A stretch of DNA of 64,000 nt from Corynebacterium sp. 74A (lineage in GTDB: Bacteria > Actinomycetota > Actinomycetes > Mycobacteriales > Mycobacteriaceae), in contig NZ_PQMG01000003.1 in NCBI RefSeq assembly GCF_008930665.1, positions 62,001 to 126,000 of the forward strand, given 5' to 3'. Made by a program: the position numbers and the translations under genes. This document shows, piece after piece, positions 23,247 to 31,301 of the stretch. The notes under the pieces are model-generated. The model saw only the letters and a program-made list of their open reading frames with translations. It did no database searches and was not told the DNA's origin. The first letter of the stretch is position 1; every line of letters begins with the position of its first letter.

Positions 23247-24101
23247 TTAGAAGCTGGCGAGCGCCGCACACTGCTGTGCCATGCGTTCGCGCTTGATATC
23301 GGGTTTTTGTTTAGGGCACGACACGCACACACCGCAGCCAGGAGAGTGAAAAATCATGCAGCACGTCAGCCGTTTAGTGCTCAGCACCACATCATCATCG
23401 GGCTCATCCTCGCGAAGGGCCATCTGCAAATCGCTGGGGCGAAACTCCCCATCGACATAGTCGAAGAAGCGCGGTTCCACCACGCGGGCGCGATCCTGCA
23501 GCTTTGCGCGCATCCCCTCCAGCACCGCCAGACAAGCGGCGATGCCCTCATAGGGGGCGAAAGCCTCATTACCCGCTGTGGCTGCCGCCATGGATACCGC
23601 ATCGCTGACCACCGCCCATAACGCGGCGACAGAGACATCCGTGATCTCCGCGAGACCGCCCACAATCGGCTCGAAAAGCTCCGCCCATCCCGCCCCGAGC
23701 TGCCGGTAGCTATCTGCGGAGGGGTCGAGCACATGGTTCGGGTGGTAGCCGTACCAAAAACCCGCGCCATGGCCGGTGGGGGTATGCACGAACATGGTGG
23801 CTGGATGCTCCGCATCGCAGATCGCCACGAGGTCGTGATCGAGGGCGAGCATCATTGTCGGCTCAATGAGAGTGGTGACGAAACTGTGAAACCACAGCTG
23901 TGCACAGTGTTTATCCTCGTCCATGGGAAAAAGCTCATGAGTGGCGGCGATGGCCTGGCACAGACGGTCCACGAGGGCGGCGTCGATAAGCTGCGTGGAA
24001 AGTAACTGCTCCGAGTCCTCATTCAATGGCACTAGGGCCTGGCTGAAGCGGGGATGCTCGTGGATCAGCAGCGACCAGTGCGACGCAGGGCTAAAACTCA
24101 T
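23247..24101 (-). CDS. FhuF-like ferric iron reductase, [2Fe-2S] protein
   Basis: 284 residues from ATG 24101, which has GGAGG 9 nt upstream; ATG 24110 has no room for an RBS. The C-terminus carries CC-x10-C-x2-C (CCMIFHSPGCGVCVSC), the cluster-binding signature of the FhuF C-terminal domain, followed by a basic segment. FhuF-type proteins reduce Fe(III)-siderophores in the cytoplasm. The N-terminal 220 residues fit the alpha-helical FhuF fold loosely (WFHSFVTTLIEPTMMLAL). It lies 5 bp after the carboxylesterase stop on the same mRNA, which could couple siderophore hydrolysis and iron reduction. No DtxR box was seen upstream. Confidence 0.72.
   Translation of the reverse strand: MSFSPASHWSLLIHEHPRFSQALVPLNEDSEQLLSTQLIDAALVDRLCQAIAATHELFPMDEDKHCAQLWFHSFVTTLIEPTMMLALDHDLVAICDAEHPATMFVHTPTGHGAGFWYGYHPNHVLDPSADSYRQLGAGWAELFEPIVGGLAEITDVSVAALWAVVSDAVSMAAATAGNEAFAPYEGIAACLAVLEGMRAKLQDRARVVEPRFFDYVDGEFRPSDLQMALREDEPDDDVVLSTKRLTCCMIFHSPGCGVCVSCPKQKPDIKRERMAQQCAALASF
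23979..23991 (-). repeat. GCTTATCGACGCC dispersed motif, copy 4
   Basis: Exact copy inside the FhuF-like gene on its coding strand; encodes the LIDA of TQLIDAALVD. Confidence 0.75.
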
Positions 24102-24106
24102 CTTCC

Positions 24107-25717
24107 TCATTCCTCCTGAGACGCCGGGCGTTGGGCAGTGCGGGGCAGAATCGACTCGAGTAGCGCGAGCGTCTTTGCCACCCGGGTGGGACTGGTGAGA
24201 TCGGGCTCATCACTTCCCCACTGCCGCAGATCATAATTATCCCACGCTTGACGACGCTGCGAGCGTGGATCATAGACAACCGTCGATGCGGTGTCGAAGA
24301 TTCTGGTGGCCCGGCGCGGCATGCGGTCCGCCACTGCGGCGCGGTAGCGCGGCCATCCCGAACCGACTTGGGAGTGGTGAATGAAGTTGCCCCAATAGGC
24401 CTGCAACTCGGTAGTGAGTGCCGCAAACTCGGCGGCGCCTCCGAGCTTATTGAGCCCAGAGACGCGCGATGCCTCCATATCGCCGAAGACGGCGGTGAGT
24501 TCGAGTGAATGCATGGCCCCGATGCCGAGGCGGCGCAGCGCCGCGGGGGCGAAGTCGAATCGATACATCCAGGTGTCCGCGATACGCGCATGGGCCTCGG
24601 CGAGCCGCACCGAAGGCACCCAAAACACAGCATCGGTAAGCAGGTCCGCAAAATCCTCGCGGCTAAACGCGGCCGAGTACTCGCGCAGCACCTCGTGGGC
24701 GCGTTCGGTGTCGAATGCGGTGAGTATGCGGTGCGCCGAACGCGAGCGCGCGGACTCGCGAACGTAGAGGGCCTTGGCTACAGAGGCTTCGTCATTATTC
24801 GTACCGATCAAAAGCGGTACCGGAGCCTGGCGCCCCTGCTCGAAGGCATCCAGCGGGTGCTGCGGCAGCACGTGGCCGTCCACCACCGGACCATAGGGCG
24901 AGTTGAGATTGAGCATGTCGCGCAAGCGCAATTGGGACAGGCTGCCGGCGCGCACCAGATCGGCGGGCGGCAGCGCCCGGAGCACGGACATATCGGCGAG
25001 GTCGTGCAGTTTCAGATTGTCGACCAGCGCCCGCGCCCAGCGCCGCGACTGCTCTTGGGAGTGAAACGAGGCCGCCGGCGCGGACTGGGCAATAGCCTTG
25101 TGAAATAACCCTCGCGCTGCCGGAGAGGCCAGCAGCGAAATCACGCTCGCCGCCCCCGCGGATTCGCCCATGATGGCAATGTTGCTGCTATCGCCACCGA
25201 AGGCAGCGATATTCTTTTTCACCCAGCGTAACGCCGCCAGTTGATCGTGCATCGCCGGGGTGGGCACGCATTGGCCGCCGATCTCCGATAAGTCGAGATA
25301 GCCGAACACCCCCAGCCGGAAGTTCAAAGACACGTAGACCACATTCAGGGCGCGCACAAAGTTATGCCCGCGCAGCATGGTTTCATGCGAGGAGCCCACC
25401 AAGTAAGAACCGCCGTGAAAATACACCACCACCGGCAGCTGCTCATCGGTATCTGGGCGCACAATATCGAGGTTGAGGCAGTCTGGCCCGCCCGCCAATT
25501 TCGTTCCCCACAAACTGGCCGGCTGCCACGCCTTGGCACCATATTCGGTGCAGTCTTTCACTCGGGACCACGGTTCGACGGGATGGGGCACCCGCCAGCG
25601 GCGTTCGCCGTCGACAAGCCCCGCATAGGGCACTCCTCGCCACGTCAGCAGTCCGGAGCGCGCCACTCCTTTGACATAACCAGCGGTGGTTCGGACCAGC
25701 GTTTCCATATCCTCCAC
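24107..25717 (-). CDS. Type-B carboxylesterase
   Basis: 536 residues, the usual length of the pnbA/cholinesterase-like family. Marks: RGVPYA near the N-terminus, the oxyanion hole YFHGGSYLVGS (about 102), and the nucleophile elbow MGESAGAASV (about 183-192) with catalytic Ser. An Asp/Glu and a His complete the triad further on (MHSLELTAVFGD is the C-terminal His region of the family). No signal peptide, so cytoplasmic. The start may be ATG 25717 or the ATG three codons later. It hydrolyses carboxylic esters; the physiological substrate is unknown. It is followed closely by the FhuF-like gene. Confidence 0.88.
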   Translation of the reverse strand: MEDMETLVRTTAGYVKGVARSGLLTWRGVPYAGLVDGERRWRVPHPVEPWSRVKDCTEYGAKAWQPASLWGTKLAGGPDCLNLDIVRPDTDEQLPVVVYFHGGSYLVGSSHETMLRGHNFVRALNVVYVSLNFRLGVFGYLDLSEIGGQCVPTPAMHDQLAALRWVKKNIAAFGGDSSNIAIMGESAGAASVISLLASPAARGLFHKAIAQSAPAASFHSQEQSRRWARALVDNLKLHDLADMSVLRALPPADLVRAGSLSQLRLRDMLNLNSPYGPVVDGHVLPQHPLDAFEQGRQAPVPLLIGTNNDEASVAKALYVRESARSRSAHRILTAFDTERAHEVLREYSAAFSREDFADLLTDAVFWVPSVRLAEAHARIADTWMYRFDFAPAALRRLGIGAMHSLELTAVFGDMEASRVSGLNKLGGAAEFAALTTELQAYWGNFIHHSQVGSGWPRYRAAVADRMPRRATRIFDTASTVVYDPRSQRRQAWDNYDLRQWGSDEPDLTSPTRVAKTLALLESILPRTAQRPASQEE

Positions 25718-26056
25718 GGTAGTTGCTCCGCGTAGTCAGTGCGGGCTACTACGCAGCAGAGTTCTTGCGGCCCCGCCGGCGCGCAGCTATTCGATACTAG
25801 GCGCGTGTGGAGAAGAGATCACAGCGGGTGCGGCAGGCCCGTGCGGACTATTAATAATGCGCAGGTGTCGTTTAGTGTTATCTATATCCGGCGGTGCAGT
25901 ACAACCACTACACTGGACAACAATGCCCACCAGCCCTAATACACAGCGCCCTCGCCAGAATGAGGCCGCACGGGGCAGGCATTCCTAGCACTCAGATAAT
26001 TCCGTATCGCCGATTATTTTCCCCATTATGAATTTCTACTAAGGAGATCTCTTACT
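25718..26056. other. Divergent intergenic region upstream of the 26-kb gene
   Basis: 339 bp without a supported gene. It holds a hairpin (25730-25754) formed by GCGTAGT/ACTACGC, one copy of the ACTACGCAGCAGAG motif (25745-25762), and AT-rich stretches at about 25850-25890 that may be the promoter of the gene at 26057. Confidence 0.5.
25745..25762 (+). repeat. ACTACGCAGCAGAG intergenic motif, copy 3
   Basis: GCTACTACGCAGCAGAGT, intergenic, 28 bp from the esterase start codon on the divergent side. Confidence 0.6.
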
Positions 26057-27052
26057 ATGTCTCAATCCAGCTCGCACGAACCGACTTATGACATCACTGA
26101 TGCATTGGGATCTGATCCCGAAACCTTGCACGAGCGCACCGGAGCATCCGGCAAGCTGCTCATTAAGGCCCTGAACCATGTGGTGAAGATGCAGGCGTCT
26201 TCTATCACCAGCTATGTGAACTGGCTGCGCAAGCGCAACCCAGAGGCCAGCCCGGCTGATATTCAGAAGATACTGGACCAGCACATCACCTATCTGGCCA
26301 CCGGCTCCGGGGCCTCTGCCGGCATGGCCGCTGCCGTCCCGGGCATCGGTTTTATCACCGGCGCCGCCGCCGTAGGCGCGGAATCGCTGGTATTTCTCGA
26401 CGCCGCCGCCTTCTACACCATGGCCTCGGCCTACCTGCGCGGCGCGGATATCTCCGATCCCCAGCGTCGAGAAGCGCTCATTCTCGTGGTGATCATGGGG
26501 TCCTCCGGCACCGCCCTCGTCGATGCAGCCGTGGGCGATCTGGGCGTTGAGGGAGGCAGCTCGACGATCTCTACCCTCTCCCGCTTCTCCGGTCCGTCGA
26601 TGAGCAAGATTAATAACCGCCTGCTCAAGCAGGCGTTGAAGCAGACCAATAAGCGACTGCGCGCCGCGTGGATCGGCAAGGTTATGCCCTTGGGTATTGG
26701 CGCTGTGATCGGCACCGTCGCCAACCGCAAGCTGGCCAAGAAGCTCATCGGCAACACCTATGACTCCTTGGGCTCGGCACCGACGGAGTTCCCCTCCCTC
26801 CTGCCTGCCCTCGAGGAGATCAAGGATGAGGACGTCAGCTCCATGGACAAGGAAGTCACCGACGCCGTCACCAAGGCCCACCAGAACGAGAGCCTGGCTG
26901 CCCGCAGCTGGGAGTTTGTCAGCTCCACCGCCAGCAACGTCGGCAGCAGCGTCGCTGGTGCCGCCCACGGGGTTGCTGGAGGCGTGTCCGGTGCAGTGCG
27001 TAAACTTCCTTTCGTACCGAAGAAGAAGGACGCCACCGACGGCGAGGCCTAA
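26057..27052 (+). CDS. Uncharacterised protein, EcsC-like
   Basis: 331 residues. The start ATG has AAGGAGATC 6-10 nt upstream. Two hydrophobic stretches (about 95-135: GMAAAVPGIGFITGAAAVGA and the following helix, and about 145-165) are Ala/Gly-rich and may be amphipathic or membrane-associated. The C-terminus (about 290-331) has an Ala/Gly/Ser repeat and a basic tail KKKD. The layout recalls the EcsC family, but I am not sure. It precedes the fused ABC exporter and odhA on the same strand, separated from the exporter by a strong terminator. Function unknown. Confidence 0.75.
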   Translation: MSQSSSHEPTYDITDALGSDPETLHERTGASGKLLIKALNHVVKMQASSITSYVNWLRKRNPEASPADIQKILDQHITYLATGSGASAGMAAAVPGIGFITGAAAVGAESLVFLDAAAFYTMASAYLRGADISDPQRREALILVVIMGSSGTALVDAAVGDLGVEGGSSTISTLSRFSGPSMSKINNRLLKQALKQTNKRLRAAWIGKVMPLGIGAVIGTVANRKLAKKLIGNTYDSLGSAPTEFPSLLPALEEIKDEDVSSMDKEVTDAVTKAHQNESLAARSWEFVSSTASNVGSSVAGAAHGVAGGVSGAVRKLPFVPKKKDATDGEA

Positions 27053-27109
27053 CCTCGTGCGCTAAAAAGCACCCAACGGTGCACCGCTGCCCCTCGGGGC
27101 AGCACTCGG

Positions 27110-27166
27110 CCCCGCCACCTGTGCTCGCCCACCGCTTCATGCGGTCGACGCAGGTGGCGGGGTTTT
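27110..27166 (+). terminator. Terminator after the 26-kb gene
   Basis: CCCCGCCACCTG (27110-27121) pairs perfectly with CAGGTGGCGGGG (27151-27162), with an inner CCGC/GCGG helix, and TTTT follows. A smaller hairpin GCTGCCCC/GGGGCAGC precedes it at 27086-27103. Confidence 0.85.
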
Positions 27167-27242
27167 CCTGCATCGACAGCTCGAGCCCGCCAAGGGTGAT
27201 ACACAACTAGATCGGCATATAGAGCTAAGGAGGAGTAGAACT

Positions 27243-30200
27243 GTGACCGCTTCGCAGTCCGCGCACTCTGAGACGGAGCGCGCCGGTATCACCGAGCGCG
27301 GCAGCTCCCGCACCTCCTCAGCTCAGCACCCGTCCACTAAGTCCCAGCGTGGCTTTCCGGCCCTGCAACGGCTGCTCAGTACCGCCTGGGAGCTGAAGTC
27401 GGTCAGCCTCTTTGCCATCGTCTGCACCCTCGCCGAGGTTGTGGCCGAACTCAGCGTGCCCCTGCTGACCGGTAGCGCGGTGGATATCGCCACGGGCTCA
27501 CGCGAGGCCACCTCGTGGACGGAGTTCGTCCACCGCTCCGGCATCTTCTCCCCCTTCGGCGTATCCGGAAGCGCCGATGCGCTGCGGATCGTGGTGATCT
27601 CGCTCATCCTTGCCGCCCTCATTCGGTTCGTCTTTCAAGCGGGGCGCCGCTACTCCGCGGGCAGGCTATCCATCTCCGTTCAGCACCTGCTGCGCATACG
27701 TATTCTCTCCACACTTTCTCGCCTCGACGGCCCTGGCCATGACCGCATCCGCACCGGCGAGGTGGTCTCGCGCTCTATCTCGGATCTCAACCAGATCCAG
27801 GGTATTTTAGCCATGACCCCCTTGGCGCTGGGTTCGCTACTCAAAATCCTTGCCGAGCTCGCCGTCATGCTCTGGCTTTCTCCCCTGCTGGCGCTGGTGG
27901 CGGTGATATCGCTGCCGGTGGTGATCGTGGCTGCGGCGGTGTCGCGGCGCCCGCTCTACGCCGCCACCTGGACCGCACAACAGCAAGCCGCCGAGGTGGC
28001 GAGCCACGTGGAGGAAACCGTCAGCGGTATTCGCGTGGTCAAAGCCTTCACCCAGGAAGACCGCGAGAGTACTACTCTCGCCGATGCCAGCCGCCGGCTT
28101 TTTGCCCTGCGCATGCGCGTCGCCCGTCTCACCGCCCGCAGCATCCCTTTTATTGAACGCCTCCCGCAGATCGCGTTAGTGGCCAATGTCGCCCTCGGCG
28201 GTCTCTTAGTGCTCAACGGCACGATCACCCTCGGCGTCTTTGTCACCTTCTCCTCCTACCTGGTCTCCCTCACCGGCCTCGCCCGCGTCTCCTCCGGCAT
28301 GCTCATGCGCATCTACATGGGCTTTTCCTCGGTGGAACGCGTGTTTGATGTTCTCGACCAGCGCCCCGCACTGCCCGATCCCGCCCATCCCGAGTCCCTG
28401 CCCGCCAGCCGTCTCGGCCTCGACGTGCACAATGTGCACTTCAGCCAGCCGGAGAGTGGCCGCGCCGTGCTCAACGGCATGTCGCTGCGCATTCCCCCTG
28501 GCACCCGCATGGCCATGGTGGGCCCCGGCGGCTCTGGGAAAACGATGCTCACCCAGCTCGTGGGCCGTTTCTACGATCCCGACGAGGGCAGTATTGCGCT
28601 TATCGACGCCACCTCCCAGCGTTATGACCTGCGCGATATTCGCCGCGCCGAGCTGCGTGAGCGGGTAGCCATCGTCTTCGACGACCCCTTCTTGTTCTCG
28701 GATTCCATCCGCAACAACATCACCGTCGGGGCGGATATCTCGGAGGAGGAGCTCCGCACCGCCCTCGAGGCCTCCTGCGCCGCTGAGTTCGTTGCTGAGC
28801 TCGACAACGGCCTCGACACCGTCTTAGGAGAGCGCGGCCTCGATCTCTCTGGGGGGCAGCGCCAGCGCATCGCCCTCGCCCGGGCCTTGGCGCGGGGCGC
28901 GGATGTGGTGGTGCTCGACGACGCCACCTCTGCCATTGACGCCATCACAGAGGCAGCGATCTACGCGGGCATTCGCCGCCACTACCCCGACCTGACGATC
29001 CTCGCTATCGCCCACCGCGCCTCCACCCTAGAGCTCACCGACACGGTGACTCTTGTGGATGAAGGCCGCGTCACTGCCTGCGGCAGCCTGGAGGAGATCT
29101 CAGCGAATCACGACTTCGCGCACTTGATGGATCTCAGCTTCCAACAGCGCCCTAGCGAAGAGGAGCCCGTGCCCTTCGACTCGGAGGTCCGGCCCAGCGA
29201 TGAGCAGCTCTGGCCTGCAGAGCCGGTGGGGCGGCGGCCGCACGAGCGCGGCACGATTGCTAAGTCTCAGGCCACCGCTATTAGCGGCCGCGGGGCGCTG
29301 ATGTCGCAGCCGCTCAATGATCGCCTCGCCGCCGATATCGCACGGCTACCCGAGGCTACCGAGCAGCCTCAGCTCACCGTGTCGAATACCGAGGAGGGTT
29401 TTAGCCTGAAGCGGCTGTTTCGCCCCGTGCGCGGTCTCATCCTCACCAGCATTGTGCTGCTGGTGATGGGGGTGCTCGCCGATATCGCCCTGCCCACCCT
29501 CATCCGCTATGCCATCGACCGCGGCATCAGCGAGAACAACCTACGCATGCTGGTACTCATGGCGCTTGCCGGACTGGCGATCATCCTGCTCAGCTGGGCG
29601 GCGGCGGTGGCCCAAACCATCATCACCGCCCGCACGGGCGAGCGCCTGCTCTACGGGTTACGCGTGCGTTCCTTCCGCCACATCCTGCGGCTGTCCATGG
29701 ACTTTTTCGAACGCACCCTCTCGGGCAAGATCATGACCCGCATGACCACCGATATCGATGCACTGAGCTCTTTTCTCCAAACTGGACTGGCACAGACCGT
29801 GGTGGCGTTGAGCACGCTGGTGGGTATCTCCGTGATGCTTCTGGCCACCGATGTCCAGCTCTCGCTGCTGGCCTTCTGCGCGCTGCCGATCGTCGCAGTG
29901 GCCACCGTGGTTTTTCGCCGCATCTCCTCCCGACTTTATCGCCGCAGCCGGGAACAGATATCGGCAGTCAACGCCGAGTTTCAGGAATCGGTGGGAGCAT
30001 TACGCACCAGCCAGATGCACGGCGCCGTGGATCGCAGCCTCGCGGAGTTCACGGCCGCAGCAGCGAAATACAAGCGGCTGCGCATCGCCTCCCACACCGC
30101 CGTTTCTCTTTATTTCCCCGGCATTAATGCCATCTCGCAGCTCACCCAAGCGGCCGTGGTGGGTTGGGGCGCCACGATGGTGCTCGAGGGGGAGATTTCT

Positions 30201-31106
30201 GCGGGCGTGCTCGTTGCCTTCGTCATGTATCTCAGCGCTCTCTTCGGCCCGATCCAACAGCTCTCCCAAGTCTTCGACAGCTATCAACAGGCCTCGGTGG
30301 GCTTCAACCGCATCCGCGATTTGCTCACCACCCAGCCCAGCGTGGTGTCCACGGGCACGCGGGACGACGCCGCCCACGCCGCCAGCGGCGCCTTGGCCCT
30401 CGATAATGTCAGCTTCAGCTATGGCCCAGATACCCCTGCGGTCACCGAGCATCTATCCTTCGAGCTCGCCCCCGGGAGCACGGTGGCGGTGGTGGGCCAG
30501 ACTGGGGCGGGCAAGTCCACCATCATCAAACTCGCTGCCCGCTTCTACGACCCTGCCTCCGGCGCGGTGCGCGCCCGCGGGATAGACATCCGCGACTTTC
30601 CGCTCGCCGCATGGCGGGGCCAAATCGGCATGGTCCCCCAAGAGGCGCACCTTTTTAGCGGCACCATCGCTGAGAACATCGCCTATGGCCGCCCCGAGGC
30701 CACCCGCGCTGAGATCACCGATGCTGCCGCTCGTGTCGGGGCGCTAAGCGCAATCGCCAGCATCCCCGGCGGATTCCGCGCCCCTCTCGGGGAAAAGGGC
30801 CGCGGCTTGTCCTCGGGCCAACGCCAGCTCGTTGCGCTCGCCCGCGCCGAGCTGACCCGACCGTCCCTGCTGCTTCTCGACGAGGCCACCGCCACCGTGG
30901 ATCCCGCCACGGAAAACACCATTCTGCAGGCCTCAGACCGCGTCACGGACGCCCGCACCAGCGTGGTCGTGGCCCATCGCTTGAACACCGCCGCGCGGGC
31001 GGATCGAATCATTGTGATGGATCATGGCCGCATCATCGAGGACGGCACCCACGAGAACTTACTCAACCAAAAGGGAACCTATTGGCGCATGTGGACTTCC
31101 TCTTAG
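27243..31106 (+). CDS. Fused two-half multidrug-type ABC exporter
   Basis: 1287 residues: two complete TMD-NBD halves in one chain, joined by a 90-100-residue Pro/Glu-rich linker (about 635-720). Start GTG 27243 with AAGGAGGAG upstream. First NBD: Walker A GPGGSGKT, LDLSGGQRQR signature, Walker B VVVLDDATSAI. Second NBD: VGQTGAGKST, GLSSGQRQLV, LLLDEATATVD. The first Walker B has Asp in place of the catalytic Glu, and its Q-loop reads FDDPF instead of QDP/QEP, so the transporter has one degenerate and one active site, as in heterodimeric exporters. In C. glutamicum the equivalent locus beside odhA encodes ABC exporter halves. The substrate is unknown. Confidence 0.9.
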   Translation: MTASQSAHSETERAGITERGSSRTSSAQHPSTKSQRGFPALQRLLSTAWELKSVSLFAIVCTLAEVVAELSVPLLTGSAVDIATGSREATSWTEFVHRSGIFSPFGVSGSADALRIVVISLILAALIRFVFQAGRRYSAGRLSISVQHLLRIRILSTLSRLDGPGHDRIRTGEVVSRSISDLNQIQGILAMTPLALGSLLKILAELAVMLWLSPLLALVAVISLPVVIVAAAVSRRPLYAATWTAQQQAAEVASHVEETVSGIRVVKAFTQEDRESTTLADASRRLFALRMRVARLTARSIPFIERLPQIALVANVALGGLLVLNGTITLGVFVTFSSYLVSLTGLARVSSGMLMRIYMGFSSVERVFDVLDQRPALPDPAHPESLPASRLGLDVHNVHFSQPESGRAVLNGMSLRIPPGTRMAMVGPGGSGKTMLTQLVGRFYDPDEGSIALIDATSQRYDLRDIRRAELRERVAIVFDDPFLFSDSIRNNITVGADISEEELRTALEASCAAEFVAELDNGLDTVLGERGLDLSGGQRQRIALARALARGADVVVLDDATSAIDAITEAAIYAGIRRHYPDLTILAIAHRASTLELTDTVTLVDEGRVTACGSLEEISANHDFAHLMDLSFQQRPSEEEPVPFDSEVRPSDEQLWPAEPVGRRPHERGTIAKSQATAISGRGALMSQPLNDRLAADIARLPEATEQPQLTVSNTEEGFSLKRLFRPVRGLILTSIVLLVMGVLADIALPTLIRYAIDRGISENNLRMLVLMALAGLAIILLSWAAAVAQTIITARTGERLLYGLRVRSFRHILRLSMDFFERTLSGKIMTRMTTDIDALSSFLQTGLAQTVVALSTLVGISVMLLATDVQLSLLAFCALPIVAVATVVFRRISSRLYRRSREQISAVNAEFQESVGALRTSQMHGAVDRSLAEFTAAAAKYKRLRIASHTAVSLYFPGINAISQLTQAAVVGWGATMVLEGEISAGVLVAFVMYLSALFGPIQQLSQVFDSYQQASVGFNRIRDLLTTQPSVVSTGTRDDAAHAASGALALDNVSFSYGPDTPAVTEHLSFELAPGSTVAVVGQTGAGKSTIIKLAARFYDPASGAVRARGIDIRDFPLAAWRGQIGMVPQEAHLFSGTIAENIAYGRPEATRAEITDAAARVGALSAIASIPGGFRAPLGEKGRGLSSGQRQLVALARAELTRPSLLLLDEATATVDPATENTILQASDRVTDARTSVVVAHRLNTAARADRIIVMDHGRIIEDGTHENLLNQKGTYWRMWTSS
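28598..28610 (+). repeat. GCTTATCGACGCC dispersed motif, copy 5
   Basis: Exact copy inside the first NBD of the ABC exporter, on the coding strand, encoding ALIDA. Confidence 0.75.
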
Positions 31107-31301
31107 GAGGGTGTACTCGGCGCCAGGAGTGGTTAACCCGCTCACACCCGCGACCATGGTGGTCAGATCTCGCACGAGAGGTGCGTAATTTCTGCCCAGA
31201 TTTAGGCGACAAAAGGGGTGGACCACCGTTAGTCTGGTCCAATACCACTAAACTGTGTATGAATCACCCAATAACCCAAGGAAATGAGGCGAGCACCTGC
31301 C

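Noticed and set aside
25806-25823. TGTG-N10-CACA near the 26-kb gene
   Set aside because: Spacing is 10, not the 8 of GlxR/CRP sites.
31250-31276. TGTGT/TCACC half sites before odhA as a GlxR site
   Set aside because: The half-site spacing is one base short and one half is imperfect.
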